6,558 nucleotides of DNA from Collinsella sp. (GTDB taxonomy: Bacteria; Actinomycetota; Coriobacteriia; Coriobacteriales; Coriobacteriaceae), in the NCBI GenBank assembly GCA_022720335.1, contig JAIHVJ010000105.1, positions 1 through 6,558 on the forward strand, in the 5' to 3' direction. Made by a program: the position numbers and the translations under genes. Positions 5,214 through 6,558 of the stretch are shown one piece after another; position 1 is the stretch's first letter, and each line of letters begins with the position of its first letter. Below the pieces are notes generated by a model. It did not search any database. It saw only the letters and a program-made list of their open reading frames with translations, and was not told where the DNA came from.

Positions 5214-6540
5214 CCTTTTGCTCCTTCTTCCTAAAGAAGAGTCGAATGGGCGTACCGGCGAAGTCGAAGGTCGAGCGCATGCGGTTCTCCACGTAACGCT
5301 GGTAGGTGTCATTGACCAGGTCGCTGTGGTTGACGAAGAACGTAAACGTCGGCGGGTTGACGCCCGTCTGGGTCACGTAGTGCATGCGCAGGCGGCGCTT
5401 GCCGTCCACCACGGTATGACCGAACTCGCGCAGGTCGGTGAGGAACGTGTTGAGGCGCGAGGTGCTGATCTTTTGCGAGCGCGTCTTCTCGGCGGCATCG
5501 ACCATCGCCCAGATCTTCTCGACGCTGCGGCCGGTCAGGGCAGAGATGCGCAGGTACTGGGCCCAGGGAGCCATGACGCCCAGACGGCGGTCGATGGTCT
5601 CCATGCAGGCCTCGCGCTTACGGTCGTCGTCGAGCAGATCCCACTTGTTGAGCAGCACCACGATGGCGCAGCCGCGCTCGATGGCCAAGCCCATGACCTT
5701 CTGGTCCTGCTCGGTGACGCCTACGGAGGCGTCGACGACGAGCAGCGCCACGTCGGCGCGGTCGATGGCACGCAGGCCGCGGACCATGGAGTAGTACTCG
5801 ATGTTCTCGTACACGGTGCTCTTCTTGCGAATGCCCGCGGTGTCGACCATGCGGTAGTGCTTGCCGTCGCGCTCGACAACGGTATCGATGGCGTCGCGCG
5901 TGGTGCCGGCGATGTTGGACACGATGGAACGGTCGGCGCCCAGGATGCGGTTGAACAGCGACGACTTACCGGCATTGGGGCGGCCGATGATGGCCACGTT
6001 CAGCGCATCGGGGAACTCGTCGGCGACCTCGTCCTCTTCCTCGGGCAACAGGGCGACGATGTCGTCGAGCAGGTCGCCCGTGCCGTGGCCGTGCAGGGCC
6101 GAGAGCGGCGTGGGCTCACCGATGCCGAGCGAATAGAACTCCCAGATGTTGTCGTTCTCGCGATCGGGATTGTCGAGCTTGTTCACCAGCAGAAAGACCG
6201 GCTTGTCGGAGCGCTTGAGCATGCGGGCGACCGACTCGTCCTCCTCGGTGACGCCGGTGCGGCCGTCGACGACAAACAGGATGACGGCGGCTTCCTCGGC
6301 GGCGGCAAGCGCCTGGTCGCGAATGGACGTGGCAAAGACGTCGTCACTCTTGAGCGGCTCGATACCGCCCGTGTCGACGATGGTGAACTCGCGGCCGTTC
6401 CAATCGGCCGTGTGATACGAACGGTCGCGCGTAACGCCGCGGGACTCGTGGACGATGGAGTCCGAGGTCTGGGCCAGGCGGTTAACGAGCGTGGACTTGC
6501 CCACGTTGGGGCGTCCGACGACGGCGACGATAGGTTTCAT
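5206..6540 (-). CDS. der: Ribosome biogenesis GTPase Der (EngA)
   Basis: Der is an essential GTPase with two tandem G domains that assists maturation of the 50S ribosomal subunit. The 444-residue product has the normal length and complete motif sets. Domain 1 has GRPNVGKS (9-16), GVTRD (35-39), DTGG (56-59), NKLD (120-123) and SALHG (147-151). Domain 2 has GRPNAGKS (186-193), GTTRD (212-216), DTAG (233-236), NKWD (298-301) and SALTG (333-337). An acidic linker (about 166-177) joins them, and a KH-like RNA-binding domain fills about 357-440, ending in a short Lys-rich tail. The ATG at 6540 has a strong AAAGGAGAG site 5 bases upstream. The 18 bases to its right hold only this site and a possible upstream stop codon, so the preceding gene and promoter cannot be seen. 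The last codons overlap the plsY start by 8 bases. Confidence 0.98.
   Translation of the reverse strand: MKPIVAVVGRPNVGKSTLVNRLAQTSDSIVHESRGVTRDRSYHTADWNGREFTIVDTGGIEPLKSDDVFATSIRDQALAAAEEAAVILFVVDGRTGVTEEDESVARMLKRSDKPVFLLVNKLDNPDRENDNIWEFYSLGIGEPTPLSALHGHGTGDLLDDIVALLPEEEDEVADEFPDALNVAIIGRPNAGKSSLFNRILGADRSIVSNIAGTTRDAIDTVVERDGKHYRMVDTAGIRKKSTVYENIEYYSMVRGLRAIDRADVALLVVDASVGVTEQDQKVMGLAIERGCAIVVLLNKWDLLDDDRKREACMETIDRRLGVMAPWAQYLRISALTGRSVEKIWAMVDAAEKTRSQKISTSRLNTFLTDLREFGHTVVDGKRRLRMHYVTQTGVNPPTFTFFVNHSDLVNDTYQRYVENRMRSTFDFAGTPIRLFFRKKEQKDA
5221..5226 (-). promoter_or_regulatory. Ribosome binding site fixing the plsY start
   Basis: AAGGAG on the minus strand, inside the last codons of der, lies 7 bases before the plsY ATG at 5213. 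It supports the 227-residue PlsY over a longer reading that would overlap der by about 100 bases. Confidence 0.75.
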
Positions 6541-6558
6541 CTACTCTCCTTTAATGGG

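Noticed and set aside
5214..5312. A 33-residue N-terminal extension of PlsY
   Set aside because: It is the shifted reading of the der 3' end; PlsY proteins begin at the first membrane segment, and the start at 5213 has its own ribosome site.
6541..6558. Possible stop codons of a gene upstream of der
   Set aside because: TAG and TAA occur in the 18 bases before der, but this is too little sequence to tell a gene end from chance.

Overview
The window looks like one continuous run of eight housekeeping genes, all on the minus strand, so transcription runs from right to left. I estimate by eye that it is GC-rich (roughly 60-65% GC), with strong G/C preference at third codon positions. The protein set and several signature motifs suggest a high-GC Gram-positive bacterium. 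The best guess is class Coriobacteriia, for example Collinsella or a relative: the cysteine desulfurase has an actinobacterial-style GGPV..GAL segment and a RAGTQD motif, and der-plsY-gpsA run together as in many Gram-positive bacteria. The class assignment is an inference and the genus is only a guess.

Layout in transcription order: der, the double-GTPase ribosome assembly factor (6540-5206); plsY, the membrane glycerol-3-phosphate acyltransferase (5213-4530); gpsA, glycerol-3-phosphate dehydrogenase (4520-3513); rpe, ribulose-phosphate 3-epimerase (3494-2823); a group I (NifS/IscS-type) cysteine desulfurase (2816-1638); a NIF3-family dinuclear-metal protein (1641-832); a coiled-coil protein with a C-terminal zinc ribbon (835-116); and the first 38 codons of coaBC, which runs off the left edge (115-1). 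Junctions in that order are: 8-base overlap, 9-base gap, 18-base gap, 6-base gap, 4-base ATGA overlap, 4-base ATGA overlap, and direct abutment (TAAATG). No gap is long enough to hold an obvious promoter or intrinsic terminator, so co-transcription with translational coupling is likely. The true promoter would lie to the right of the window.

Functionally the clearest unit is gpsA plus plsY. GpsA makes sn-glycerol-3-phosphate and PlsY acylates it, giving the first step of phospholipid synthesis. Rpe serves the pentose phosphate pathway, the desulfurase supplies sulfur for Fe-S clusters or thiolated tRNAs and cofactors, and CoaBC makes 4'-phosphopantetheine for coenzyme A and acyl carrier protein. 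The NIF3 and zinc-ribbon pair is a recurrent neighbourhood of uncertain function.

I found no mobile element, CRISPR array, RNA gene, repeat family or clearly new system. The points most worth a second look are the zinc ribbon that has lost one of its four expected cysteines, the desulfurase with Ala in place of the usual Ser of the S-x-H-K motif and no sulfur-acceptor partner nearby, and the repeated adjacency of the NIF3 and zinc-ribbon genes.
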